Of a stretch of DNA of 64,000 bases, positions 16,707 through 25,439 are shown piece after piece (within the stretch, counting starts at the first letter, position 1; each line of letters opens with the position of its first letter). This stretch comes from DASVFB01 sp963766345 (GTDB lineage Bacteria > Actinomycetota > Thermoleophilia > Gaiellales > Gaiellaceae), in the NCBI GenBank assembly GCA_963766345.1, contig CAVXZL010000008.1:1-64000 (forward strand), given 5' to 3'. The notes below the pieces were generated by a model that ran no database searches, had not been told where the DNA came from, and saw only the letters and a list, made by a program, of their open reading frames with translations. The position numbers and the translations under genes were made by a program.

Positions 16707-17528
16707 CTAGAACGCGTCCTTCGCCAGCTCGCGCGAGCGGTCCATCGCCGCCTGGATCGCGTTCAGGAACGCCGCGCGCACACCGGCTTGCTCGAGCTCC
16801 CGGATCGCGTTGATCGTCGTGCCGCCCGGGGACGTGACCGCCTCGCGCAGCTCGACCGGGTGCATCTTCTCGTCGCGGAGCAGCTTCGCCGTGCCGAACA
16901 TCGTCTGCACGACGAGCTGCGTCGACGTCTCGCGCCCGAGCCCGAGCAGGATCCCCGCCTCGATCATCGCCTCGGCGAGCAGCGCGAAGTAGGCAGGGCC
17001 GGAGCCGGAGACCGCCGTGACCGCGTCCATGTACGGCTCGGCGACGCGCACGACAGCACCGAGGTGCGCGAGCGCCTCCTCCGCGAGCTGCAGGTGCTCG
17101 TCACCCGCATGCGCCCCGCCACAGATGCCGGCGATCCCCTCGTGAACCGTCGCCGGCGCGTTCGGCATGGCGCGAACGACGGGAATGCTGCCGCTGAGGT
17201 GTCGTTCGATCGCCGCGGTCGGGATCGCGGCCGCGACCGAGAGCACCGTCTGCTCCGGCGTGATGCGACCGCTCACCTCGGCGAGGAGCGCCTCGATGTC
17301 CTGCGGCTTCACCGACACGACGATCAGCTCCGCGCCGTCGACGGCCTCGGCGTTCTCGCGCGTCACCGGCACGCCGTAGCGCTCGCGAAGCTCGGCCAGC
17401 CGCTCGTCCCGGCGACCGGTGACCACGACGTCTCCGGGCTCGCGCCAGCCGGACGAGAGCAGCCCCGCGAGCAGCGACTCGCCGATCTTCCCGCCGCCGA
17501 GGATCGCGACCTTTCCCGCTGCAGCCAT
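16707..17528 (-). CDS. proC: Pyrroline-5-carboxylate reductase
   Basis: Last step of proline biosynthesis: NAD(P)H reduction of pyrroline-5-carboxylate. The 273-residue protein has the Rossmann motif ILGGGKIGESL, VSVKPQD, the RAMPNAPA loop, AVSGSGPAYF and the C-terminal SPGGTTINAIRELE signature. ATG at 17528 is chosen because the upstream frame extension (to 17960) runs antisense through the CoxM-like gene. It is divergent from that gene, with only 25 bases between the starts. Confidence 0.95.
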   Translation of the reverse strand: MAAAGKVAILGGGKIGESLLAGLLSSGWREPGDVVVTGRRDERLAELRERYGVPVTRENAEAVDGAELIVVSVKPQDIEALLAEVSGRITPEQTVLSVAAAIPTAAIERHLSGSIPVVRAMPNAPATVHEGIAGICGGAHAGDEHLQLAEEALAHLGAVVRVAEPYMDAVTAVSGSGPAYFALLAEAMIEAGILLGLGRETSTQLVVQTMFGTAKLLRDEKMHPVELREAVTSPGGTTINAIRELEQAGVRAAFLNAIQAAMDRSRELAKDAF

Positions 17529-17553
17529 GCGCCGAGTGTAAGAGAATGCGCCG

Positions 17554-18384
17554 ATGCTTCTCCGCGAGGTGCAGTACGCGCGGCCGAAGACCGTGGAGGA
17601 GGCGCTCGGGCTGCTGTCGGCGCACGACGGCGCGCGCCCGCTTGCCGGCGGCCAGACGCTCGTCAACGTGATGAAGGCGCGCGCGGCCTCCCCGGACGTT
17701 CTCGTCGACCTGCAGGACCTCGAGGCGCTGCGCGGCGTGCGCGACCTCGGCAACGGCTCGGTCGAGATCGGCGCCATGACGACGTATTCGCAACTCGTGA
17801 GCGACGAGGCCGCCGGCGCGCGGTCGATCCTCGGCGAGGTCGCCGCGACGATCGCGGACGTGCAGGTCCGGAACCGCGGCACGATCGGCGGCAACGTCTG
17901 CTCGAACGACCCGACGAACCACCTCCCGCCGCTCCTCGTTGCCCTCGACGCGACGTTCACGATCGTCGGGCCCGGCGGCGCGGAGCGGACCGTTTCCGCG
18001 GACGAGTTCTTCGTGGGCGTCTACATGACCGCCGCGGGGCCGGGCGAGCTGCTGACGAAGATCACGATCCCGCCCGGCGGCCAGGACGGCTTCGCCGCAT
18101 TGACGATCGGCCGCGACGGCACGGGCATCGTCACCGCCGCCGCGTCGCTCAACGGCGGCGCGCGGGTCGTGATCGGCTGCGTGGACGCGGTCCCCGTGCG
18201 CGCGCGGCAGATGGAGGAGCGGATCGGCTCGGACTTCTCGGACGACAACGTGCGCCGAGCGGCGGAGGGACTCAGCGCGACGCTCGATCCGCCGGGCGAC
18301 GTGCACGCGTCCGCGGACTACCGGCGGCATCTTGCCGAGGTGCTCGCCGTGCGCGCGGTCACGGCGGCGAGGGAGCGGCGCTGA
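17554..18384 (+). CDS. Molybdenum hydroxylase FAD subunit (CoxM-like)
   Basis: Medium, FAD-binding subunit of an aerobic CO-dehydrogenase/xanthine-dehydrogenase-type enzyme, passing electrons from the iron-sulfur subunit to acceptors. The 276-residue protein carries the FAD motifs AGGQTLVNVMK and RGTIGGNVCSNDP and the CO-dehydrogenase flavoprotein C-terminal domain. First gene of a four- or five-gene operon (M-S-L-G order) in which every junction overlaps by about 4 bases. Confidence 0.9.
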   Translation: MLLREVQYARPKTVEEALGLLSAHDGARPLAGGQTLVNVMKARAASPDVLVDLQDLEALRGVRDLGNGSVEIGAMTTYSQLVSDEAAGARSILGEVAATIADVQVRNRGTIGGNVCSNDPTNHLPPLLVALDATFTIVGPGGAERTVSADEFFVGVYMTAAGPGELLTKITIPPGGQDGFAALTIGRDGTGIVTAAASLNGGARVVIGCVDAVPVRARQMEERIGSDFSDDNVRRAAEGLSATLDPPGDVHASADYRRHLAEVLAVRAVTAARERR

Positions 18385-18854
18385 TGGACCCGGTCACGAG
18401 CCGGCGCATCAGCGTGACCGTCAACGGCGAGGTGATCGAGTACGACGTCGAGGCGCGGCGCTTGCTCGTGCACTTCCTCCGCGACGATCTCGACCTGACC
18501 GGAACGCACGTCGGCTGCGACACGGGCAACTGCGGCGCGTGCTCCGTTCTCTACAACGGCCGGCTGGCGAAGAGCTGCATGTTGCTCGCGATCCAGGCCG
18601 ACGGTGCGACGGTCGAGACGGTCGAGAGCCTCGCGCGCAACGGCGAGCTGACGCCTCTCCAACAGTCCTTCTCCGACCACCACGCGCTCCAGTGCGGCTA
18701 CTGCACGCCCGGGATGCTGATGAGCGCGACCGCGCTGCTCCGCGACAATCCCTCCCCGACGGAGGACGAGATCCGCAAGGCGATCCAGGGCAACATCTGC
18801 CGCTGCACCGGCTACGTGAACATCGTCGAGGCGATCAAGGCGGTGAAGCAATGA
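18384..18854 (+). CDS. Molybdenum hydroxylase [2Fe-2S] subunit (CoxS-like)
   Basis: Small iron-sulfur subunit, 156 residues, carrying two [2Fe-2S] clusters. The plant-ferredoxin-type cluster uses the cysteines in GCDTGNCGACSVLYNG and the later KSC. The C-terminal helical cluster uses CGYCTPGM and CRCTGYVNI. ATG at 18384 overlaps the CoxM stop. It transfers electrons from the molybdenum site of CoxL to the FAD of CoxM. Confidence 0.94.
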   Translation: MDPVTSRRISVTVNGEVIEYDVEARRLLVHFLRDDLDLTGTHVGCDTGNCGACSVLYNGRLAKSCMLLAIQADGATVETVESLARNGELTPLQQSFSDHHALQCGYCTPGMLMSATALLRDNPSPTEDEIRKAIQGNICRCTGYVNIVEAIKAVKQ

Positions 18855-21318
18855 CGAGACCGAGACGACGACGAAGCCGCTCGTCGTCGCGCCCGGCGAG
18901 ACGAAGCCGGGCTTCGCGGGCACGAACGTTCCGCGCAAGGAGGACAAGCGGCTCGTCCAGGGCGAGGGCGTCTTCTTCGACGACATCAAGCGTCACGGCA
19001 TGGGCTACGTGCACTTCGTTCGCTCGCCCTACGCGCACGCGAAGATCGTGTCGATCGACGTCTCGAAGGCGCTCGAGCTCGGCGGCGTGTACGGCACGCT
19101 GACCGGCGACGAGGTCGCGATCCTCACCGACCCGTTCTTCGAGCTGTCCGTCAAGCCGGGCGCCGACATCAAGGACTACGCGCTCGCGGTCGGTCGCGTG
19201 CGCCACGTGGGCGAGCCCGTCGTGGCGGTCGTCGCGTCGTCGCGCGAGCTCGCGCGCGACGCGGCCGAGCTCGTGGAGGTCGAGTACGAGCCGCTGCCCG
19301 CGCTCACGACGGCAGAGGACGCGCTGCGCAACGAGACGATCCTCCACGACGACGCGGGCTCGAACGTCGTCTGGTCGGGCGTCTTCGACTGGGGCGACTA
19401 TGAAGGCGCCGTCGCCGAGGCCGACCACGTCGTGAAGATCGAGCGGCTGCACTTCGACCGGTTCTCGTCGACGCCGCTCGAATGCGCCGGCGTGCTCTGC
19501 GAGTACAACCGCGGCACCGGCCAGTGGACGCTCTACGGCAACCACCAGATGCCCGGCATCGGCGCGATCTGGATGGCGCCCGCGCTTCGCACCGGCATCG
19601 ACAAGCTCCGCTTCGTCTCGCAGGACATCGGCGGCGCCTTCGGCAACAAGATCTGCCTGCACCCGCAATACGTCGCGTGCTGCCTGCTCGCGCGCAAGCT
19701 CAACCGGCCGGTGCAGTGGACCGAGTGGCGCACCGACCAGCACACGGCGAACGCGCACGGCAACGAGCGGACGTTCCTCGAGATCGAGGTCCCGGTAAAG
19801 GCGGACGGGACGCTGCTCGGGCTCAAGGTGCGCGCGCTCGACGACTGCGGCGCGTTCCCGCGCTACGAGCCGCTCGGCTGCATCATCTGGGCCCAGGTGA
19901 CGCCGGGCTGCTACCGCTGGCGCAACATCCGCGTCGACTTCACGCAGGCGTGCACGAACAAGTCGCCGGTGTCGCCGAACCGCGGCTACTCGCGGATGCA
20001 GCACCTGTGGCTGACGGAGCGCGTGATCGACCTCGTCGCGCACGAGCTCGAGCTCGATCCAGTTGACGTGCGCAAGCGGAACTACGTGCGCGCCGAGGAC
20101 ATGCCGTACGAGACGCCGAACGGCTGCGTCTACGACTCGGGCGACTACGCGCGCGCGCTCGACGTCGCCCTCGACCTGATCGGCTACGACGAGCTCGACG
20201 CGAAGCGCGCCGACGCCGAGTCGCGCGGCAAGCTGCTCGGCTTCGGCATCGGCTCGACGCTCGACTCGGGCACGAACAACTTCGGCCAGTCGACGCTGCT
20301 CAACCCCGAGCTGCAGTTCTCCGGCAACAACGAGGTCGCGACGGTGAAGCTCGACATCTTCGGCGAGATCGTCGTCACGCTCGGCACGGTGCCGCAGGGG
20401 CAGGGGCACGAGACGACGGCGGCGCAGGTCGTCGCGGACATCCTCAACGTCACGCCCGACGACGTCACGGTGCGCGCCGGCCACGACTCCTACTGGAACT
20501 CGCACGCGGGCTTCTCGGGGACCTACGCGTCGCAGTTTGCGGTCACCGGCCTCGGGGCGGTGAAGGGCGCGACGGACAAGCTCGCGCACGAGATCAAGCG
20601 CGTCGCAGCGGGCGTGTTCGGCGCCACGCCGGACGACATCGAACTGGTCGAGGGGCAGGCACGGCTGAAGGCGAACGCCGAGGCGGCGATCCCGTTCATG
20701 GGGATCGGCGCGATCGTCAACGCGAACAACGCGATCCTCCCCGAGGACGTGCGCGACGTCACGTTGAACTGTCGCTACGTCTACGTGCCGCCGTTCCAGC
20801 TCCCCGACAAGGAGCGCAAGTTCGGCAACCTCACGCTGACGTACGCGTCGCAGGTGCACGTCGCCGTGGTCGAGATCGACCCGGAGACGGCCGAGTACGA
20901 GATCGTCGACTACGCGGCCGTCGACGACTGCGGCACGCGCATCCACCCGCAGATCGTCGAGGGGCAGGTGCACGGCGCGACCGCGCAGGCGCTCGGCGCC
21001 GCGACGCACGAGATCTTCGCCTACGACGAAGACGGCAACCTGCTGACGCCGAACTTCTACGACTACCACGTGCCGCACGCGCTCGACATGCCGCCGATGA
21101 AGAACGGCTACCTCGAGTCGCCGTCGCCGTTCACGCCGCTCGGGGCGAAGGGCATGGGCGAGGGCGGCGGCGCCGGAATCCACGCGGTGTGCGCGGCGCT
21201 TCAGGACGCGTTGTCGTCGCGCGGCAAGCCGACCGTCTGGCGCAGCTGCAATCCGTACCAGCAGGTGTGGGAGTACCTGAACGAGCCGAAGCGGCTCGTG
21301 GCGGTGACGTCGCCGTGA
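18851..21318 (+). CDS. Molybdenum hydroxylase large subunit (CoxL-like), start-proximal frameshift
   Basis: The molybdopterin-binding catalytic subunit, about 822 residues if repaired. The body (from about 18880) is intact: KPGFAGTNVPRKEDKRLVQG, QDIGGAFGNKI, VPQGQGHETTAAQV, and GAKGMGEGG near the C-terminus. The ATG at 18851, overlapping the CoxS stop, is in another frame. Adding one G at about 18857 gives MTETETTTKPLVV and joins the body, while no other good start exists before the ATG at 19000, which would remove conserved sequence. The active-site loop reads PNRGYSRMQ, unlike the AYRCSFR of form I CO dehydrogenase or AYRGAGR of form II, so CO is not a safe substrate call. Confidence 0.88.
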
Positions 21319-21767
21319 GGGTCGAGGGCACGCGCACGTTCGAGGCGCCGCGCGAGACGGTCTGGGAGGTTCTGAACTCGCCCGAGCGGATGGCGAAGCT
21401 GATGCCCGGCGTCCAGTCGTTCGACGTGAAGGACGACGCGCACTGGCGCGCGAACGTGAAGATCCCGCTCGGGCTCGGCGGCATGCGCATGACGTTCGAT
21501 TTCACGAAGCTCGAAGAGCGTCAGCCCGAGTACGCGAAGCTTCACGCGAAGGGCAACGGCGTCGGCGCGATCGTCAGCATGGACACGGCGTTCGACCTCG
21601 CCGAGGCCGACGGCGGCGGCACGCAGATGAAGTGGCAGGCCGACGTGAAGATCGCCGGGCCGGTGGGCTCGATGGGTCAGCGCGTGCTGCAGCCGATCGT
21701 CAACCAGCAGGTGAACAACGTCCTCGGCGCGCTCGACAAGCAGGTGCAGGAGGCTGCGGCGGCATGA
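21315..21767 (+). CDS. CoxG-family protein (SRPBCC fold)
   Basis: A 150-residue START/SRPBCC-fold protein of the CoxG family, which helps anchor CO dehydrogenase to the membrane in known systems. Motifs: GTRTFEAPRETVWEVLNSPE, LMPGVQSF and the C-terminal NNVLGALDKQVQ. GTG at 21315 overlaps the CoxL stop, which supports the operon and the start. No membrane segment. Confidence 0.87.
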   Translation: MRVEGTRTFEAPRETVWEVLNSPERMAKLMPGVQSFDVKDDAHWRANVKIPLGLGGMRMTFDFTKLEERQPEYAKLHAKGNGVGAIVSMDTAFDLAEADGGGTQMKWQADVKIAGPVGSMGQRVLQPIVNQQVNNVLGALDKQVQEAAAA

Positions 21768-21997
21768 GCGAGCACCGCGATCTCGGCGGCTCGAGCGACG
21801 CGGCAGGCGAGGCGGGCGGAGGCTCGGAAGCGGAGCCGCGCACGGACCTCGAGGTGAAGGACGCGGGCCCGCCCGCCGAGGGTCCGGCCGATCCGGAGGG
21901 GACGAGCGGCGCCGAAGAGGGAATCAGTCCCTGGGCACCCGAGGCGTACGACGAGGACGCCGAAGGGCCGACGCAGTCCGCCGACGGCGACGCGTGA
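21764..21997 (+). CDS. Acidic disordered protein at the end of the cox-type operon
   Basis: A 77-residue protein dominated by Glu, Asp, Gly, Ala and Pro with no hydrophobic core, expected to be disordered. Its ATG overlaps the coxG stop (ATGA), so it is co-translated with the molybdenum hydroxylase genes. No family recognised. A chaperone-like or partner-binding role is possible but unsupported. Confidence 0.55.
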   Translation: MSEHRDLGGSSDAAGEAGGGSEAEPRTDLEVKDAGPPAEGPADPEGTSGAEEGISPWAPEAYDEDAEGPTQSADGDA

Positions 21998-22068
21998 TGC
22001 CGTAGCCCGGGCGGGAGGCGCTGCCTTCGGTTGACTTGCCGCCGCCGCGAGGAGGAGTATCGGAGGCG

Positions 22069-22101
22069 ATGTCCACGACGCGTCGGCGTGAGGCCGGCTG
22101 A
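22069..22101 (+). other. Possible 10-codon leader reading frame
   Basis: ATG at 22069 preceded by CGGAGGCG encodes MSTTRRREAG and stops at 22101, right where the ribosome-binding site of the collagen-like gene begins. Arginine codons are clustered. It could couple translation to the downstream gene, but it may also be chance. Confidence 0.2.
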
Positions 22102-22116
22102 CCGGAGGTGGGAACG

Positions 22117-22917
22117 TTGCAACGCATCTTGGAGCGCCGGCCGAGGCCGGCGACCATCGTCGCGCTCGTCGCGCTTTTCGTCGCTCTCGGCGGCACGGGG
22201 TACGCGGCATTCGCGGTGCCGAGGAACAGCGTCGGCTCGGCGCAGGTGATCAACGGCTCGCTGCAGAAGAGCGACCTCTCGAAGCGCACGGTCGCGGCGC
22301 TGAAAGGGAACCGCGGCCCGCGCGGGCTCCGGGGACCGAGCGGCGGCCAGGGCCCGACCGGCGCGCAGGGCTCCGCGGGCGCTCAGGGGACGACCGGCGC
22401 GACCGGGCCCGCCGGCCCACAGGGCGCGACCGGCCCGCAGGGGGTTCAGGGCCTGCCGGGTCCGACGGCCGTGTGGACCGGATACGGATACCCGTCCGGC
22501 ACGACGAGCGTCGTCCCGTCGACCGGAGGCGCCGTGGCGCATCTGACGTTCACGTCGGCCCAGGCGGGCTTCGCGCTCGTCAACGCGCACTTCGGGATGC
22601 GCGTGCGCAATAACAACCCGACGACGCTCGTCGACTGCCGCGTGATGATGCAGATCGCGCCGGCGGCCGGCCAGCCCGACCCGGCGGGGCCGGGCTTTGC
22701 CGATCAATGGATCAACGGGAACCTTCCGACCGAGCAGGGTGGCGGGACGTATCTGCAGCTCAGCTCGTCGACGGCGCGCGTGCTCCCGGTCGCCGCGGGC
22801 ACGAATATCGTCTACCTCGACGGGAAGACCGACTGCGTGCAGGTTCTGCTCGGCCCGCTGACGATGACGGCGACCCTCGTTCAGAGCAACCCGGATGCGA
22901 CGCTGACCTTCCCGTAG
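22117..22917 (+). CDS. Collagen-like surface protein
   Basis: A protein of about 266 residues with an N-terminal membrane or signal segment (TIVALVALFVALGGTGYAAF), the VPRNSVGSAQVINGSL segment common in Thermoleophilia exported proteins, and about 18 collagen-type G-X-Y triplets from GNRGPRGLRG to GVQGLPGP. A C-terminal beta-rich domain with two cysteines follows. The triplets should form a trimeric triple helix at the cell surface. TTG at 22117 is preferred because GGAGG (22104-22108) lies 8 bases before it, whereas GTG at 22108 overlaps the ribosome site. It converges on the BTAD gene with 4 bases between stops. Confidence 0.8.
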   Translation: MQRILERRPRPATIVALVALFVALGGTGYAAFAVPRNSVGSAQVINGSLQKSDLSKRTVAALKGNRGPRGLRGPSGGQGPTGAQGSAGAQGTTGATGPAGPQGATGPQGVQGLPGPTAVWTGYGYPSGTTSVVPSTGGAVAHLTFTSAQAGFALVNAHFGMRVRNNNPTTLVDCRVMMQIAPAAGQPDPAGPGFADQWINGNLPTEQGGGTYLQLSSSTARVLPVAAGTNIVYLDGKTDCVQVLLGPLTMTATLVQSNPDATLTFP

Positions 22918-22921
22918 CCCG

Positions 22922-24355
22922 TCACCTGACGCGCTGCAGGACGCGGCGCGGATTGCCGCCGGTGTCCGCGTGGACGGCGGCGGCATCCGCGTCGGCGGCA
23001 CCTCGGCGCTCGAGCAGGCGCGCGACGTCGTCGACCGTCAGCGGACGGAGGCGGAGGAGGTGATGCGCGGAGTGCTCCGCGAGGACGGCGAGGGGCTTCG
23101 GCGTCGCCTCGTCCTCGATGTACGTGCCGACGATGGCGAGGTGCAGCTCCGCCAGCTCCCCTGCCAAGAAGTCGAGGAGGAGCAACGACGGCTCGTCCGC
23201 GTTGTGCAGGTCGTCGAGGACGAGGAACACCGCCTGCGCCGCCGACGCGGCGCGCAACGCGGACGCGACCTCGACGAACAGGCGGAAGCGCCCGCTCTCG
23301 GACTCGGCCGGGCTCAGATCCGGCAGCTCCGCAGCGAGGGGCCGCAGCGCCTGTGACCACAGCCAGTACGCGGGCGCACCCTCCGCCTTCGTGCTGCGCC
23401 CCCAGAGCACGCGCAGTCCGGCGTCCTTCGCGCGGCTCGCGACCTCGTCGGCGAGCCGCGTCTTGCCAAGGCCGCTTTCGCCGCTGACGAGGAAGAGGCG
23501 CCCGCGACCGGCGGCGGCGTCGTCGAGCGCGGCCGAGAGCTCGCCGACCTCGCGGTCGCGTCCGACGAAGACGCCGGCGGCGCGCCGCCCCGGCCGTGCC
23601 TGACTCGTGCCGAGGTCGAGCGAGGAGTCCTGGCGGAGGATCGCCTGCTCGAGCTCCTGGAGCCTCCGGCCCGGCTCGATCCCGAGCTCCTCGACGAGTG
23701 CTGCGCGCGCCTCGCGGTACGCCTGCAGCGCCTCGGCCTGCCGGCCGGAGCGGTACAGCGCGAGCATCAGTTGACCGCGCAGGTGCTCGCGCAGGGGATG
23801 GCGGGCGACGACCGCCTCCAGTTCCGGCACGAGCGTGTCGTGCGCGCCGAGCGCGAGGTCGGCGTCGACGCGCGCCTCGAGCGCGCCGGCGTGAAGCCCG
23901 TCGAGCCGTGCCAGCTCGGCTCGCGCGAAAGGCTCGGCCGCGAACTCCGCGAGCGGAGCGCCGCGCCAGAGCGCGAGCGCCTCCACGAGCGCCGCCCGCG
24001 CTCCGGCCGCGTCCGACGCCGCGAGCAGGGTGCGTCCCTCGGACGCAAGCTGCTCGAACCGCGGCAGATCGAGGTTGCTCGCGTCGGCGGCGACGAGGTA
24101 GCCGCCCGGCCGCGTCTGCACGACGTCTTCCGGCGCGAGCGTGCGGCGAAGCCTCGATACGTGAATCTGCAGCGCTTTCGACGCGTCGGCGGGGGGCCCG
24201 TCGCTCCAGAGGGCCTCGATCAACCGGGTCGAGTCGACGACCTCGTTCGCGTCGAGGAGCAGGATCGAGAGCAAGGCGCGCTGCTTGCCGCCGGTGAGCG
24301 CGATCGGGCCGTCGACGCCCTCGACCTCGAGCGGGCCCAGGATGCGGAACTTCAC
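22922..24355 (-). CDS. BTAD-domain transcriptional regulator, truncated (AfsR/SARP type)
   Basis: A 477-residue regulator: winged-helix DNA-binding domain (FRILGPLEVEGVDGPIALTG), bacterial transcriptional activation domain (about 100-245, with FEQLASEGRTLL and ALYRSGRQAEALQAYREAR), then an AAA/NB-ARC-like ATPase start with Walker A GESGLGKT and Walker B LVLDDLHNAD. Relatives usually continue for several hundred more residues (ATPase lid, TPR or LuxR domains). This one stops right after TGGNPRRVLQRVR, so it is a C-terminally truncated member. The GTG start at 24355 faces the surface-protein gene at 24476, a plausible target. Confidence 0.82.
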   Translation of the reverse strand: MKFRILGPLEVEGVDGPIALTGGKQRALLSILLLDANEVVDSTRLIEALWSDGPPADASKALQIHVSRLRRTLAPEDVVQTRPGGYLVAADASNLDLPRFEQLASEGRTLLAASDAAGARAALVEALALWRGAPLAEFAAEPFARAELARLDGLHAGALEARVDADLALGAHDTLVPELEAVVARHPLREHLRGQLMLALYRSGRQAEALQAYREARAALVEELGIEPGRRLQELEQAILRQDSSLDLGTSQARPGRRAAGVFVGRDREVGELSAALDDAAAGRGRLFLVSGESGLGKTRLADEVASRAKDAGLRVLWGRSTKAEGAPAYWLWSQALRPLAAELPDLSPAESESGRFRLFVEVASALRAASAAQAVFLVLDDLHNADEPSLLLLDFLAGELAELHLAIVGTYIEDEATPKPLAVLAEHSAHHLLRLRPLTVDDVARLLERRGAADADAAAVHADTGGNPRRVLQRVR

Positions 24356-24475
24356 GCCCGGCGACGCTAGCCGTCGCGTAGCCGGCGTGCAACCGGAGCG
24401 AAACCGCGCCGCAGGCCCCCGCTCGTCAGGTGGGTAAGCGACCGCGAAGGACGGTCGAAACGAAAGGAAGAATCG

Positions 24476-25030
24476 ATGAAGCGTCTGGCCCTCATCAGTT
24501 TCATCATCGGAACGGCTCTCGCGCTCGTGCCCGTCGCCTCGTCGATGGTTCTCTCCGACGGCAGCGGCAGCGGCGGCGGCGTGGCGGCTGCTCCGGGCGG
24601 CGTCGACCCGGCGATCCAGGCCGTGCTGCTTCGCGGCAAGGCTCTCGCGCAGTTCTACGACACGGGCGCCGTCGTGACGTCGCCGGCGAACATCCCGCTC
24701 ACCGGGAAGGCGCTGGCCGACTTCTACGACACCGGCGCGATGGTCACATCCGGTTCGGCGCAGCCGACCGCCGCGACCTCGAAGCCGATCGACTCCGCGA
24801 CGCAGGCGGTCATTCTCCGCAGCAAGGGTCTCGCCGACTACTACGGCGCGAACGGCGTCACCTTCCACACCGACGTCCTCGGCGGGAACGGCGGCTCCTC
24901 CGCGGTGCCGACTGCGGCCGGCGACTCGTTCGACTGGAGCCCGCTGCTGGCGGCAACGCTCGCCGGGATGCTTCTCCTCGCGGCCGCGGCAGCCGTGATC
25001 ACCAGGCGGAAGCACCATCTGAGCTACTGA
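24476..25030 (+). CDS. Exported protein with FYDTGA-type repeats and C-terminal anchor
   Basis: A 184-residue protein from ATG 24476, preceded by GAAAGGAAG. It has a signal peptide (about 1-24), a Ser/Gly-rich spacer and three related repeats: GKALAQFYDTGAVVTS, GKALADFYDTGAMVTS, and a diverged SKGLADYYGANGVTFHT. A C-terminal membrane helix (LLAATLAGMLLLAAAAAVI) is followed by basic residues, as in cell-surface anchoring. No family recognised. It is divergent from the BTAD regulator. Confidence 0.72.
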   Translation: MKRLALISFIIGTALALVPVASSMVLSDGSGSGGGVAAAPGGVDPAIQAVLLRGKALAQFYDTGAVVTSPANIPLTGKALADFYDTGAMVTSGSAQPTAATSKPIDSATQAVILRSKGLADYYGANGVTFHTDVLGGNGGSSAVPTAAGDSFDWSPLLAATLAGMLLLAAAAAVITRRKHHLSY

Positions 25031-25164
25031 GCTTCAGCTCAACGGGGGAGGCGATGAGCGGGCCGCAAGGCCCGCTCGTCGCGTGGAGTTCCATCCACCG
25101 GGTTTCAATGGCTCCGCTCAAGCAGATGATCGGGGTACGGCAACTTCGATACGGGAAGTAGTTC

Positions 25165-25367
25165 ACGAAGAAGCTGCTTGCCGTGCTCGCGGCGCTCGTC
25201 ACGGTGGCCGTCGCAGGGCCCGCGTTCGGCGATCCGCCCGGCCCCGGCGACAAGCAATGCGTCCCGGGTCAGAACAACGTCGTGGAGGCCCCGGAAACTC
25301 CGGGACCGGAGACCAGAACGGCGCGCCGTTGAAGGCACCGCCTTCCTGCCCCGGCAACGACCACTAA
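25165..25367 (+). pseudogene. Broken gene for a small secreted Pro/Gly-rich protein
   Basis: From 25165 the frame reads a signal peptide (KKLLAVLAALVTVAVAGPAF) and a mature part GDPPGPGDKQCVPGQNN. After a one-base shift near 25280 it continues as GGPGNSGTGDQNGAPLKA and PPSCPGNDH to a stop at 25367. The CVPGQ and SCPG cysteines would pair in the intact product. The expected ATG is ACG at 25165, right after an in-frame TAG, so the gene has two defects. It is similar in style to the secreted peptide at 6260-6475. Confidence 0.5.
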
Positions 25368-25439
25368 GTAGCGGCCTAGCGCTCGAGGGGCTGACCGCAG
25401 CAGCCGCTCACGCCGCGTTCGACATGCGAGGATCGCTGC

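Noticed and set aside
18835..21183. Very long open frame antisense to the CoxL-like gene
   Set aside because: It mirrors codon periodicity of a high-GC gene, is rich in Arg/Val/Asp repeats and matches no protein pattern. The plus strand carries an intact CoxL body.
22108..22917. GTG 22108 as the start of the collagen-like gene
   Set aside because: It overlaps the only good ribosome site GGAGG. TTG 22117 has proper spacing and is preferred.
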